Source: an uncultured Coprococcus sp. (GTDB lineage: Bacteria > Bacillota > Clostridia > Lachnospirales > Lachnospiraceae). From it: 6,101 bases of DNA. The position numbers were made by a program, and so were the translations under genes. Numbering within the stretch: position 1 is the first letter of the stretch; each line of letters starts with the position of its first letter. Location of the stretch: assembly GCA_900548215.1 (NCBI GenBank), contig URJI01000123.1:1-6101 (forward strand), written 5' to 3'. Below the pieces are notes generated by a model. It saw only the letters and a list, made by a program, of their open reading frames with translations. It made no database searches and was not told the DNA's origin. Below are positions 1 to 5,677 of the stretch, piece by piece.

Positions 1-312
1 TGCTGTATACATGGCAAGCCTGACAGCATTTGCACCCCAATCGTCTCTCAGCGTCCTGAATGCCGCCTTGTTCACATAAGGATATCCCACGTCCCAGTTG
101 ATCCCATGTGTGCTTACGCCCCTGAGCTGGAACTTCTGCCCCTTCGCATCCACAAGATTCGTACCCTTGACTGACAACCTTCCATGCGTGGCAACCGGAG
201 TCTTGACCGCAGCAAATGCGTCCACATCAGGCTGAACCGCAACAGCCATAAACACCATGGCAAATACCAGGAGCATGGCAGTGATCCTGCGCCATATTGT
301 CTTTCTTTTCAT
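1..312 (-). CDS. Secreted GH5 endoglucanase (cellulase), N-terminal part only
   Basis: First 104 residues of a gene that continues off the left edge. Residues 1-34/35 form a signal peptide: basic start (MKRK, RR), hydrophobic core about 11-27, and a likely cleavage site at AFA-A (32-35), so the enzyme is exported. The mature part begins with the strand typical of GH5 subfamily 2 cellulases: HGRLSVKG, NLVD, then FQLRGVSTHGINW (61-73), followed by LRDDWGANAVRLAMYTA at the edge. The RG-STHG and DWG-N--RLAMYT motifs are the family signature. By family knowledge it hydrolyses internal beta-1,4-glucan links. The catalytic glutamates lie downstream and are not visible, so activity cannot be judged. 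The start is supported by AGGGGG on the minus strand (323-328), 10 nt before ATG. It lies 186 bp downstream of glgP on the same strand, so co-transcription is unclear. Family confidence is high; exact substrate is not. Confidence 0.9.
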   Translation of the reverse strand, partial: MKRKTIWRRITAMLLVFAMVFMAVAVQPDVDAFAAVKTPVATHGRLSVKGTNLVDAKGQKFQLRGVSTHGINWDVGYPYVNKAAFRTLRDDWGANAVRLAMYTA

Positions 313-403
313 AAAGTATGTACCCCCTTTTTCACTTTTATAAAATCAAATAATTCTGAAAATCTTTTGGATTATCTGGATAAAGCAAAAAATATATTCA
401 AAA

Positions 404-425
404 ATCCTCCCACACCCCACAGGAT
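404..425 (-). terminator. Possible weak terminator after glgP
   Basis: On the minus strand ATCCT, a 12-nt G-rich loop and AGGAT are followed by four T (403-400). The 5-bp stem is short and the loop long, so this is only a weak candidate for ending the glgP transcript. I see no better hairpin in the 186-bp gap 313-498, which is otherwise AT-rich. A convincing promoter for the GH5 gene was not found there either; the best is TTGAAT and GATAAT with a 19-bp spacer (minus, about 399-369). Confidence 0.2.
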
Positions 426-498
426 AAAACTGGTTCGTCCACCGACTTCTTTGGGATATAGAAGGATTCTACATGTCAATATCTATTCTGATATATAA

Positions 499-2946
499 TT
501 ATCTATCCAGAGTTACCTTAACCTTCTTAAGCTTCCAGATCTCCTTTGCATACTCCTCGATAGTTCTGTCTGATGAGAACTTTCCAGCGCATGCTGTGTT
601 GAGCATAGCCATCTTTGCCCAGCTCTTCTCATCCTGGTATGCCTTGTCAACCTTCTGCTGAGCCTCTGCATATGAATCGAAGTCCTTGAGGATGAAGTAT
701 ACATCTTCCTTTGTGAGAGAATCGTAGAGATCTCTGAATCTGTCTGGATCATCCTTTGCATAAGTGCCATCGATAAGCTGTGTGAGAACTCTTCTTACAG
801 CCTGATTGTTGTTGTAGATATCCATAGGGTTATAGCCGCCCTCGCGCTCATACTTCATAACCTCTTCTGCTGAGAGACCGAAGATAAATGCGTTCTCGAT
901 GCCAACTTCCTCAACGATCTCTACGTTTGCTCCGTCCATAGTTCCAAGTGTAGGTGCACCGTTCAGCATGAACTTCATGTTACCTGTACCTGAAGCCTCT
1001 CTTGAAGCTGTTGAGATCTGCTCTGATACATCTGCTGCTGCGAAGATGATCTCGGCATTGGATACTCTGTAGTTCTCTATAAATACAACCTTGATCTTGC
1101 CATCGATTGAAGCATCGTTGTTGACAACATCTGCAACTGAGTTGATGAGCTTGATGATAAGCTTAGCTCTCTTGTAGCCTGCTGATGCCTTTGCTCCAAA
1201 GATAAATGTTCTTGGGTACATATCGAATTCTGGCTCTGTCTTCAGTCTGTTATACAGATGCATAACATGAAGGATGTTCAGGAGCTGTCTCTTGTACTCA
1301 TGAAGTCTCTTAACCTGTACATCGAAGATTGAACGAGGATCTACATCCACACCGTTGTGCTCCTTGATGTACTTTGCAAGACGGATCTTGTTCTGATACT
1401 TGATGTTCATGAACTCCTGCTGGCACTTCTCATCATCCACATATACCTTGAGCTTCTTAAGGTGTGAAAGATTTGTTATCCACTCGTCACCGATCTTGTC
1501 TGTGATCCAGTTTGCAAGAAGTGGGTTAGCATGAAGCAGGAAACGTCTCTGAGTGATACCATTTGTCTTGTTGTTGAACTGCTCTGGTCTCATCTCATAG
1601 AAGTCCTTAAGCTCTCTCTCCTCAAGGATCTTGGTATGAAGAGCTGCAACACCGTTTACTGAGTAAGAACCTGCAATTGCAAGATGAGCCATCTTAACCT
1701 GACCATCATAAAGAACTGCCATGTTCTTAACCTTATCCTGATTACCCGGATACATCTCCTGAATCTTGAGAACGAATCTTCTGTTGATCTCCTCAACGAT
1801 TTGGTAGATACGTGGAAGTAATCTTGAAAACAGCTCAATAGGCCACTTCTCAAGTGCCTCTGCCATGATCGTATGGTTGGTGTATGCACAAGTTCTTGTT
1901 GTGATATCCCAAGCGTCATCCCACTCAAGTCCTTCCTCATCCATGAGGATTCTCATGAGCTCGGCAACTGCTACTGTTGGGTGTGTATCATTCATCTGGA
2001 ATGTTACCTTCTCTGGCAGCTTGTGGATATCCTTGTTGAGCTCCTTGAACTTGAGGATTGCTCTCTGAACTGATGCTGAGATGAAGAAATACTGCTGTCT
2101 CAGTCTGAGTTCCTTACCTGCGTAATGATTGTCATTTGGATAGAGAACCTCAACGATAGTCTTTGCAAGGTTCTGCTGCTCTACCGCCTTCTCATACTCA
2201 CCCTTGTCAAATGAGTCAAGACAGAACTCCTGGATTGCTTCAGCATCCCAGATTCTGAGTGTATTTACAACGTTGTTGCCATAGCCGATGACGGGAAGGT
2301 CATAAGGTACGGCACGAACTGACTGATATCCATCCTGTATAAAGTAGTTTCTGCCATTCTTGTTCTCAACTCTTACATAACCACCAAACTTAACCTCAAC
2401 AGCATACTCCGAACGCTTAACCTCAAATGGGTTGCCATCCTTGAGCCAGTCATCCGGCATCTCAACCTGATATCCATCCTTGATACCCTGCTTGAACATA
2501 CCATACTTGTATCTGATACCACAACCGTATGCAGGATAACCAAGTGTTGCCAATGAATCAAGGAAACAAGCTGCAAGACGTCCGAGACCGCCATTACCCA
2601 GAGCGGCATCAGGCTCCTGATCCTCTATAAAGTTCAGGTCAAATCCTAACTCGTCAAGTGCTTCCTTAACTGCATCGTAGTAGGTTAAGTTGATAAGATT
2701 GTTACCGAGTGCTCTACCCATGAGGAACTCCATAGACAGATAGTAAACTGTCTTGACGTTCTTCTTCTCGTACGCCTTGTGTGTAGCGATCCATCTGTCA
2801 ATTATGTCATCCTTGACTGCATAGCTGACTGCCTGGAATACCTGCTGTGGGGTAGCCTCCTCGATAGGCTTACGGAAAAGAGTTTTTACGTTAGTAATAA
2901 CTTCCTTCTTGAAGCCTTCCTTATCGAAATCTGCTAACATCTTCAT
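499..2946 (-). CDS. glgP: Glycogen/maltodextrin phosphorylase (GT35)
   Basis: Complete cytosolic alpha-glucan phosphorylase of 815 residues, close to the usual family length. It releases glucose 1-phosphate from glycogen or maltodextrin using phosphate and PLP. Visible motifs (numbered from the chosen start): YYLSMEFLMGRALGNNL (68-84), the glycine loop ALGNGGLGRLAACFLDS (115-131), YGCGIRYKYGMFKQ (140-153), FQMNDTHPTVAVAELMR (316-332), KRLHEYKRQ (546-554), and the PLP site EASGTGNMKF, with the Schiff-base lysine at 658, then GTMDGANVEI. No key residue appears missing. The reading frame is open upstream to an ATG at 2997, but that segment contains the ribosome binding site itself and begins about at the predicted transcription start. 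ATG 2955 is only 2 nt from GGAGG, so ATG 2946 (11 nt) is preferred. Lysine codons are mostly AAG and isoleucine mostly ATC, suggesting strong expression. The gene is flanked by its own promoter and, upstream, a strong hairpin, so it is probably a separate transcription unit. Whether glycogen or maltodextrin is preferred cannot be read from sequence. Confidence 0.97.
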   Translation of the reverse strand: MKMLADFDKEGFKKEVITNVKTLFRKPIEEATPQQVFQAVSYAVKDDIIDRWIATHKAYEKKNVKTVYYLSMEFLMGRALGNNLINLTYYDAVKEALDELGFDLNFIEDQEPDAALGNGGLGRLAACFLDSLATLGYPAYGCGIRYKYGMFKQGIKDGYQVEMPDDWLKDGNPFEVKRSEYAVEVKFGGYVRVENKNGRNYFIQDGYQSVRAVPYDLPVIGYGNNVVNTLRIWDAEAIQEFCLDSFDKGEYEKAVEQQNLAKTIVEVLYPNDNHYAGKELRLRQQYFFISASVQRAILKFKELNKDIHKLPEKVTFQMNDTHPTVAVAELMRILMDEEGLEWDDAWDITTRTCAYTNHTIMAEALEKWPIELFSRLLPRIYQIVEEINRRFVLKIQEMYPGNQDKVKNMAVLYDGQVKMAHLAIAGSYSVNGVAALHTKILEERELKDFYEMRPEQFNNKTNGITQRRFLLHANPLLANWITDKIGDEWITNLSHLKKLKVYVDDEKCQQEFMNIKYQNKIRLAKYIKEHNGVDVDPRSIFDVQVKRLHEYKRQLLNILHVMHLYNRLKTEPEFDMYPRTFIFGAKASAGYKRAKLIIKLINSVADVVNNDASIDGKIKVVFIENYRVSNAEIIFAAADVSEQISTASREASGTGNMKFMLNGAPTLGTMDGANVEIVEEVGIENAFIFGLSAEEVMKYEREGGYNPMDIYNNNQAVRRVLTQLIDGTYAKDDPDRFRDLYDSLTKEDVYFILKDFDSYAEAQQKVDKAYQDEKSWAKMAMLNTACAGKFSSDRTIEEYAKEIWKLKKVKVTLDR

Positions 2947-2956
2947 CTGATTCATT

Positions 2957-2964
2957 CCCTCCTT
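2957..2964 (-). promoter_or_regulatory. glgP ribosome binding site that decides the start
   Basis: AAGGAGGG on the minus strand, an almost perfect anti-16S match. It is 10-11 nt before ATG 2946, 1-2 nt before ATG 2955, and internal to any protein started at 2997. It therefore favours 2946. Confidence 0.8.
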
Positions 2965-3003
2965 GGATAAATAGATATATTTTATTTCCATTTTCACTGT
3001 TTC

Positions 3004-3032
3004 ATTCTATCATCAACCCTTTTTTTTCTCAA
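3004..3032 (-). promoter_or_regulatory. glgP promoter, sigma-A type with extended -10
   Basis: On the minus strand TTGAGA (3032-3027; 5 of 6 to TTGACA), a 17-bp spacer, and TAGAAT (3009-3004; 5 of 6 to TATAAT), preceded by TGA to give a TGn extended -10. The predicted start is near 2997, leaving a leader of about 50 nt with the ribosome binding site. The spacer begins with a run of seven A. It is the best promoter in the gap by consensus, spacing and position. Confidence 0.75.
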
Positions 3033-3048
3033 TATGTTAGAAAAAATT

Positions 3049-3060
3049 TGTTAAATAACA
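3049..3060. promoter_or_regulatory. 12-bp inverted repeat upstream of glgP promoter
   Basis: TGTTA-AA-TAACA, perfect 5-bp arms. It lies about 52-63 bp upstream of the predicted glgP start, a position suited to an activator or an upstream repressor. In AT-rich DNA a dyad this short can arise by chance. Confidence 0.3.
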
Positions 3061-3067
3061 CTATAAA

Positions 3068-3085
3068 ATTAGACTGTAGTCTAAT
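3068..3085. promoter_or_regulatory. 18-bp inverted repeat, operator candidate
   Basis: ATTAGACT-GT-AGTCTAAT, perfect 8-bp arms around two bases. It lies about 70-90 bp upstream of the predicted glgP start and overlaps the start point expected from the weaker candidate promoter at 3088-3117. The symmetric, mixed-composition arms make chance less likely than for the neighbouring AT-only dyads. It resembles a dimeric regulator site, but I do not recognise the regulator. There is no T run after it, so it is not a terminator. Confidence 0.45.
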
Positions 3086-3087
3086 AA

Positions 3088-3117
3088 ATTTTACAGTTTT
3101 TTCACATTAAATAGCAA
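3088..3117 (-). promoter_or_regulatory. Possible second upstream promoter for glgP
   Basis: On the minus strand TTGCTA (3117-3112; 4 of 6), an 18-bp spacer and TAAAAT (3093-3088; 5 of 6). The start would fall near 3081, inside the 18-bp inverted repeat, as in a repressor-controlled promoter. It is weaker than the promoter at 3004-3032 and may be a chance match in AT-rich DNA. Confidence 0.3.
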
Positions 3118-3190
3118 TAAAAGTCTGATAATATCGAATTTTATTGGTTGACATGAATTTTAGGATGAGTATTCATTGATTACTAGAATA

Positions 3191-3221
3191 TTGTAAACGC
3201 ATCACGTATATATGCTATAAT
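3191..3221 (+). promoter_or_regulatory. Plus-strand extended -10 promoter with cre-like half site
   Basis: TGCTATAAT at 3213-3221 is a perfect TATAAT with the TGn extension. The best -35 is TTGTAA (3191-3196) at a long 19-bp spacing, though extended -10 promoters can work with a poor -35. The start would be near 3228, pointing at the hairpin 3271-3310 and then antisense into the J-protein gene. TGTAAACGC (3192-3200) matches the left half of a CcpA cre site (TGWAARCGN), but the right half does not fit. Confidence 0.4.
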
Positions 3222-3270
3222 GTGGCCAGGCAAAAGATATTATATCTATCATTATGCTATATAAGGCACA

Positions 3271-3310
3271 AATGAACCCCCTGGGAGAGGCGACTCCCAG
3301 GGGGTTCATT
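3271..3310. terminator. 17-bp perfect hairpin ending the chaperone cluster
   Basis: Arms 3271-3287 and 3294-3310 are perfectly complementary (AATGAACCCCCTGGGAG and its reverse complement) around the 6-nt loop AGGCGA. The left edge of the cluster, the J-protein stop at 3313-3315, is only 2 nt from the hairpin. The GC core with AT-rich outer pairs is typical of an intrinsic terminator, but the T run is poor on both strands (TTCATTTGTG on minus, TTCATTATCT on plus). It could act in both directions, or stabilise the mRNA 3' end. Confidence 0.7.
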
Positions 3311-3312
3311 AT

Positions 3313-4107
3313 CTAACTTCTACCATATCCACCAGGCATACAGCACACGCAAGGCACTCCACTCATGCAGCATGACATAAGTGTACATATAGTACAAAGG
3401 TTGTTGCAGAACCTTCCGCCGGTCGGCATATCCATTCCATATCCGGCACCTCTGTCCATATACCACTGACGTCCACTCTTGATGGACTCATACGCCTGAC
3501 GGTATTCCTGATTACCCGGCTCAAGCTCCATAGCACGCTTCAGCATCTCCATGGCTCTTATCTGATTGCCAAGCCCGGCGTTGCACACGCCACTGTAATA
3601 ATGCCATCTGGCATCATGATTATCTATCTGATTGAGGACGTTCTTTGCCTCCTCATAGCTTCCGCTGTTCATGTAGCTCTTCGCAGCCTGAAAATATCTG
3701 GAATCCTTGTCATTTGGATCGTAATCATTCTGTCTCTGATATCCGCCAAAGCCAAACGGACCGAATCCGCCAAATCCGCCGAAACCGCCAAATGGGTCAT
3801 CGTACTGTCCGTATCCTCCTGACGAACCACCATAAGAACCGCCAGATCCATAACTGCTGCCGTAACCCTGAGAGTTTCCAGTTCCATACCCACCAGCACC
3901 GCCGTAGCTTGCACGATCAGCCTCACCACTCACAATGGACTTGTACGCCTGCTGTATCTCCTTGAACTTCTCCTCAGCCTCATCCTTGTTAGGATTGTTG
4001 ATGTTCGCATCCGGATGATACTTGCGGCTCAGCCTTCTATATGCTTTTTTCACTTCTTCCTCGCTGGCACCTCTTTTGAGACCCAGCACCTCGTAAGGAT
4101 CTTTCAT
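3313..4107 (-). CDS. J-domain co-chaperone with Gly/Phe linker, TPR-like region and Cys-rich tail
   Basis: 264 residues. Residues 3-66 are a J domain (YEVLGL at 5-10; HPD at 31-33; KFKEIQQAYKSI), the part that stimulates Hsp70 ATPase. Residues 69-122 are Gly/Ser/Tyr then Gly/Phe rich, with GGF repeats coded by 9-bp DNA repeats (about 3764-3793). Residues 136-212 look helical and TPR-like (YFQAAKSYMNSGSYEEAKNVL; WHYYSGVCNAGLGNQIRAMEMLKRAMELEPGN). The end (234-256) holds eight cysteines, including CC and CVCC. The CxxCxGxG zinc repeats and substrate-binding C-domain of DnaJ are absent, so this is a specialised J-protein, not the housekeeping DnaJ. The start is at a weak site, AGGG 8 nt before ATG. 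It is the last gene before the hairpin and probably serves the Hsp70 at the other end of the cluster. No signal peptide or clear membrane helix is seen, though the tail is fairly hydrophobic. Confidence 0.9.
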   Translation of the reverse strand: MKDPYEVLGLKRGASEEEVKKAYRRLSRKYHPDANINNPNKDEAEEKFKEIQQAYKSIVSGEADRASYGGAGGYGTGNSQGYGSSYGSGGSYGGSSGGYGQYDDPFGGFGGFGGFGPFGFGGYQRQNDYDPNDKDSRYFQAAKSYMNSGSYEEAKNVLNQIDNHDARWHYYSGVCNAGLGNQIRAMEMLKRAMELEPGNQEYRQAYESIKSGRQWYMDRGAGYGMDMPTGGRFCNNLCTICTLMSCCMSGVPCVCCMPGGYGRS

Positions 4108-4128
4108 AACCTGTTCCCTATCCTTTTC

Positions 4129-4161
4129 ACCAGACCATTTGTAATCGTCTTTGACCAGACC
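4129..4161. repeat. 8-bp direct repeat in J-protein leader
   Basis: ACCAGACC occurs at 4129-4136 and 4154-4161 (GGTCTGGT on minus), 25 bp apart start to start, just upstream of the J-protein start. This could be a regulator site or mRNA feature, or chance. Confidence 0.25.
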
Positions 4162-4175
4162 TGATGCTATATATC

Positions 4176-4189
4176 ATATAATCTTATAT
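4176..4189. promoter_or_regulatory. 14-bp AT-only inverted repeat upstream of J-protein gene
   Basis: ATATAA-TC-TTATAT, 6-bp arms. It falls just after the start point expected from the candidate promoter at 4197-4225. All arm bases are A or T, so chance is a serious alternative. Confidence 0.2.
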
Positions 4190-4196
4190 TGATGAC

Positions 4197-4225
4197 ATTT
4201 TAATTTTCTGTTGTCTCTTAAACAA
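4197..4225 (-). promoter_or_regulatory. Possible promoter for the J-protein gene
   Basis: On the minus strand TTGTTT (4225-4220; 3 of 6), a 17-bp spacer and TAAAAT (4202-4197; 5 of 6). The start would be near 4190, giving a leader of about 83 nt. The 172-bp gap before the J-protein gene makes an internal promoter reasonable, but the -35 is poor. Confidence 0.25.
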
Positions 4226-4283
4226 TTTCATCTTCTACAATTTCATATTCTGCACTTTTATATTCTGCACTTTCATCTTCTAC
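4218..4283 (-). other. Out-of-frame continuation of the DUF5685 gene
   Basis: Past the DUF5685 stop (4280-4282), the frame one base back stays open to a TAA at 4218-4220. It would read as acidic pentads VEDES, AEYKS, AEYEI, VEDEI and a final V, matching AEDKN and SEDK in the annotated C-terminus. One extra A in the run at 4284-4289 region (GATAAAATG on minus) would join them. This suggests a former or variable tail, but a 15-bp repeat stays open in any stop-free frame, so openness alone is not proof of coding. Confidence 0.45.
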
Positions 4284-4312
4284 ATTTTATCTTCTGAATT
4301 TTTATCTTCTGC
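4224..4312. repeat. 15-bp tandem repeat spanning the DUF5685 stop codon
   Basis: Six adjoining units at 4224-4238, 4239-4253, 4254-4268, 4269-4283, 4284-4297 (14 bp) and 4298-4312. The minus-strand consensus is roughly GCAGAAGATGAAAAT; varying positions include GAT/TAT, GAAA/TAAA and the first base. A diverged copy of the core CAGAAGAT lies at 4321-4328. The length of 15 bp equals five codons. The 14-bp unit lacks one A, and the stop codon follows directly. There are no spacers, so this is a microsatellite-like array, not CRISPR. Confidence 0.85.
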
Positions 4313-5203
4313 GCAGCCACATCTTCTGTTTGTGGTCGCATAATACGCTTCCCATATTCCCGAGTATATTATGTTCCTGAGTATTCCTACATTCTCAATA
4401 ATAGGAAGCATCTCATACTCCTTTGCAAGCGGAGCCACCATCATCATCAGAACATCCTTCGTCCACTCTGCAAGATCCTGCCATTTGCCCGGTTCTATGG
4501 GATGATCCACACCCACTGATTGTACATCAACATCCAGCTCATGTGCAAGTCTGCATACGAACGGATTGTAATTTCCTGCTCCTATATCCTTTTCTATATC
4601 GTCATATGCGTCCATAATGTAGACAAATTTGCCCAGATAATAGCCTATCGTCCTGAGATAAGATTCCCACTCGTCATGAGCCGGTGCACAGATCTCTGCC
4701 ATGATATTGCCGAAATGCCCTGACAATGCATCCATATCGTCAGATCCCGCATCCTCCAGCTCGCTTATCGCCTTGAGGTTCTCCACTATGCTGCGAATCT
4801 TCTGTGGATAATCTTCCTTGAGTCTCCTGCCATTTTTCCCGGCGAACAACACATCTGCATAAAGCTTCCTGGTAAACATATGCTCATCATCCCAGTCATC
4901 TATACATTTATAATAGGTAAGGATCACGTTCATATCAGCAACATAATCTGTGTACTCGTTCTGTACATAAGTATGCTTCGATGTCGGGTGTGCGATACAT
5001 CTTCTGCTGTCCGAGTGCTTCTCCGGTTCGTACAATCCCGTCAAAAGAAGCACCAGAAATGTCATGTCATAGCTGAGGCTGATCTGTCCTCTGGCACCAT
5101 ATCTGTCCTTTAACGATTTGCACAGGCCGCAATAATACTTACGGTATTCATCATATTCTTTCATCTTAAGCTCAGGCTGGTTCACTACTATATATCCAAA
5201 CAT
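4280..5203 (-). CDS. DUF5685 family protein, function unknown
   Basis: 307 residues, probably cytosolic, no signal peptide. I recognise the family by its start MFGYIVVNQPELKMKEY and YYCGLCKSLKDRYG (23-36). Other conserved-looking parts: LSYDMTFLVLLL (43-54), RRCIAHP (67-73), YYKCIDDWDDE (97-107), YYLGKFVYIMDAYDDIEKD (188-206), YNPF (212-215) and LPIIENVGILRNIIYSGIW (266-284). C25, C28, C69 and H72 could form a metal site. The two Asp-rich helices (DDWDD at 102-106, DAYDD at 198-202) recall the metal-binding motifs of class I isoprenoid synthases; that is inference. The start is backed by GGAGA 7 nt before ATG 5203. It sits 54 bp after the zinc-ribbon gene, within the chaperone cluster. The C-terminus (AEDKN, SEDKM) is made of tandem-repeat units and is probably truncated by a one-base loss. 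Role not known. Confidence 0.85.
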   Translation of the reverse strand: MFGYIVVNQPELKMKEYDEYRKYYCGLCKSLKDRYGARGQISLSYDMTFLVLLLTGLYEPEKHSDSRRCIAHPTSKHTYVQNEYTDYVADMNVILTYYKCIDDWDDEHMFTRKLYADVLFAGKNGRRLKEDYPQKIRSIVENLKAISELEDAGSDDMDALSGHFGNIMAEICAPAHDEWESYLRTIGYYLGKFVYIMDAYDDIEKDIGAGNYNPFVCRLAHELDVDVQSVGVDHPIEPGKWQDLAEWTKDVLMMMVAPLAKEYEMLPIIENVGILRNIIYSGIWEAYYATTNRRCGCAEDKNSEDKM

Positions 5204-5257
5204 CTCTCAATCTCCACACTGTATTACAACATACGACTTTATCAGTCTGTGCTGTTA

Positions 5258-5653
5258 CTAAGACTTCTTCACAAATCTGTTGCCGCACTTAGGGCATCTG
5301 ATCTCTATCTTGCCCTTGCCCCTTGGGACTCTGATCATCTGCTGGCATTTGCTGCAGACAAATATCTTGTATTCCTTGCCGGCTTCCTTCTGTTTCTTCG
5401 CGCGCTTGAATATATTTCTCACGCCCGCGGTGTGCTCCATAAACCATCTGTTCTGAGCCGCGCGCTTGTCATAGTTCTTGGACATGATCCTGACATATCC
5501 ATATATGAACATGAGAAGTCCAAGGGAATAAAATATCCCTGTCTTGATAAATGCATCCAGCACCATAAATATCAATCCGCCCCAGGTAAGAAATGATGAC
5601 AACTGATCGTTGCCGTACCTGGATCTCATAAATCTTATAAATTTGTCTTTCAT
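5258..5653 (-). CDS. Two-pass membrane protein with C-terminal zinc ribbon
   Basis: 131 residues. A short basic N-terminus (MKDKFIRFMRSRYG) is followed by two hydrophobic segments, about 21-37 and 39-57. A basic stretch (RIMSKNYDKR, then FKRAKKQK) follows, and a zinc ribbon with CSKC at 100-103 and CPKC at 120-123, spaced like MJ0042-type ribbons (IRVPRGKGKIEIRCPKCGNRF). By the positive-inside rule, both ends should face the cytosol as a hairpin, placing the ribbon beside cytosolic Hsp70. The frame is open from ATG 5662, but GAGGAG (5664-5669) is 1 nt from that codon and 10 nt from ATG 5653, so 5653 is preferred. It follows the Hsp70 gene by 24 nt and is almost certainly co-transcribed with it. 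The ribbon may bind a protein or nucleic acid; the function is unknown. No named family recognised beyond the ribbon. Confidence 0.85.
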   Translation of the reverse strand: MKDKFIRFMRSRYGNDQLSSFLTWGGLIFMVLDAFIKTGIFYSLGLLMFIYGYVRIMSKNYDKRAAQNRWFMEHTAGVRNIFKRAKKQKEAGKEYKIFVCSKCQQMIRVPRGKGKIEIRCPKCGNRFVKKS

Positions 5654-5663
5654 AATCACCATT

Positions 5664-5669
5664 CTCCTC
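5664..5669 (-). promoter_or_regulatory. Ribosome binding site deciding the zinc-ribbon gene start
   Basis: GAGGAG on the minus strand, 10 nt before ATG 5653 and 1 nt before ATG 5662. This makes the downstream ATG the likely start. It lies in the 24-nt gap after the Hsp70 stop. Confidence 0.7.
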
Positions 5670-5677
5670 GCAAATTC

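Noticed and set aside
451..479. Perfect TTGACA on the minus strand (479-474) as a GH5 promoter
   Set aside because: No -10 at 16-18 bp; the only TATA-like hexamer (TATATC, 460-455) is 13 bp away.
184..661. Plus-strand ORFs over the GH5 start and the glgP 3' end
   Set aside because: Low-complexity shadow translations; the minus strand carries well-supported genes and the plus frames have no recognisable domain.
2947..2997. Longer glgP start at 2997 or 2955
   Set aside because: The ribosome binding site at 2957-2964 lies inside the longer form and is too close to 2955; the predicted transcription start is near 2997.
3148..3176. Perfect TTGACA on the plus strand (3148-3153)
   Set aside because: At 16-17 bp the hexamers are TATTCA and ATTCAT, poor -10 matches.
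2998..3270. Riboswitch or structured leader for glgP
   Set aside because: With the best promoter the leader is only about 50 nt, and no conserved riboswitch core or terminator/antiterminator pair is visible.
3202..3309. Roughly 34-codon minus-strand ORF starting in the hairpin
   Set aside because: No ribosome binding site, starts inside a terminator-like hairpin, and composition is like the noncoding gap.
3272..3316. 14-codon plus-strand ORF from ATG 3272 (MNPLGEATPRGFII), preceded by AAGG
   Set aside because: It is made almost entirely of the hairpin arms; no independent coding evidence.
4224..4312. Array as a CRISPR
   Set aside because: Units adjoin with no spacers and are only 15 bp; it is a tandem repeat.
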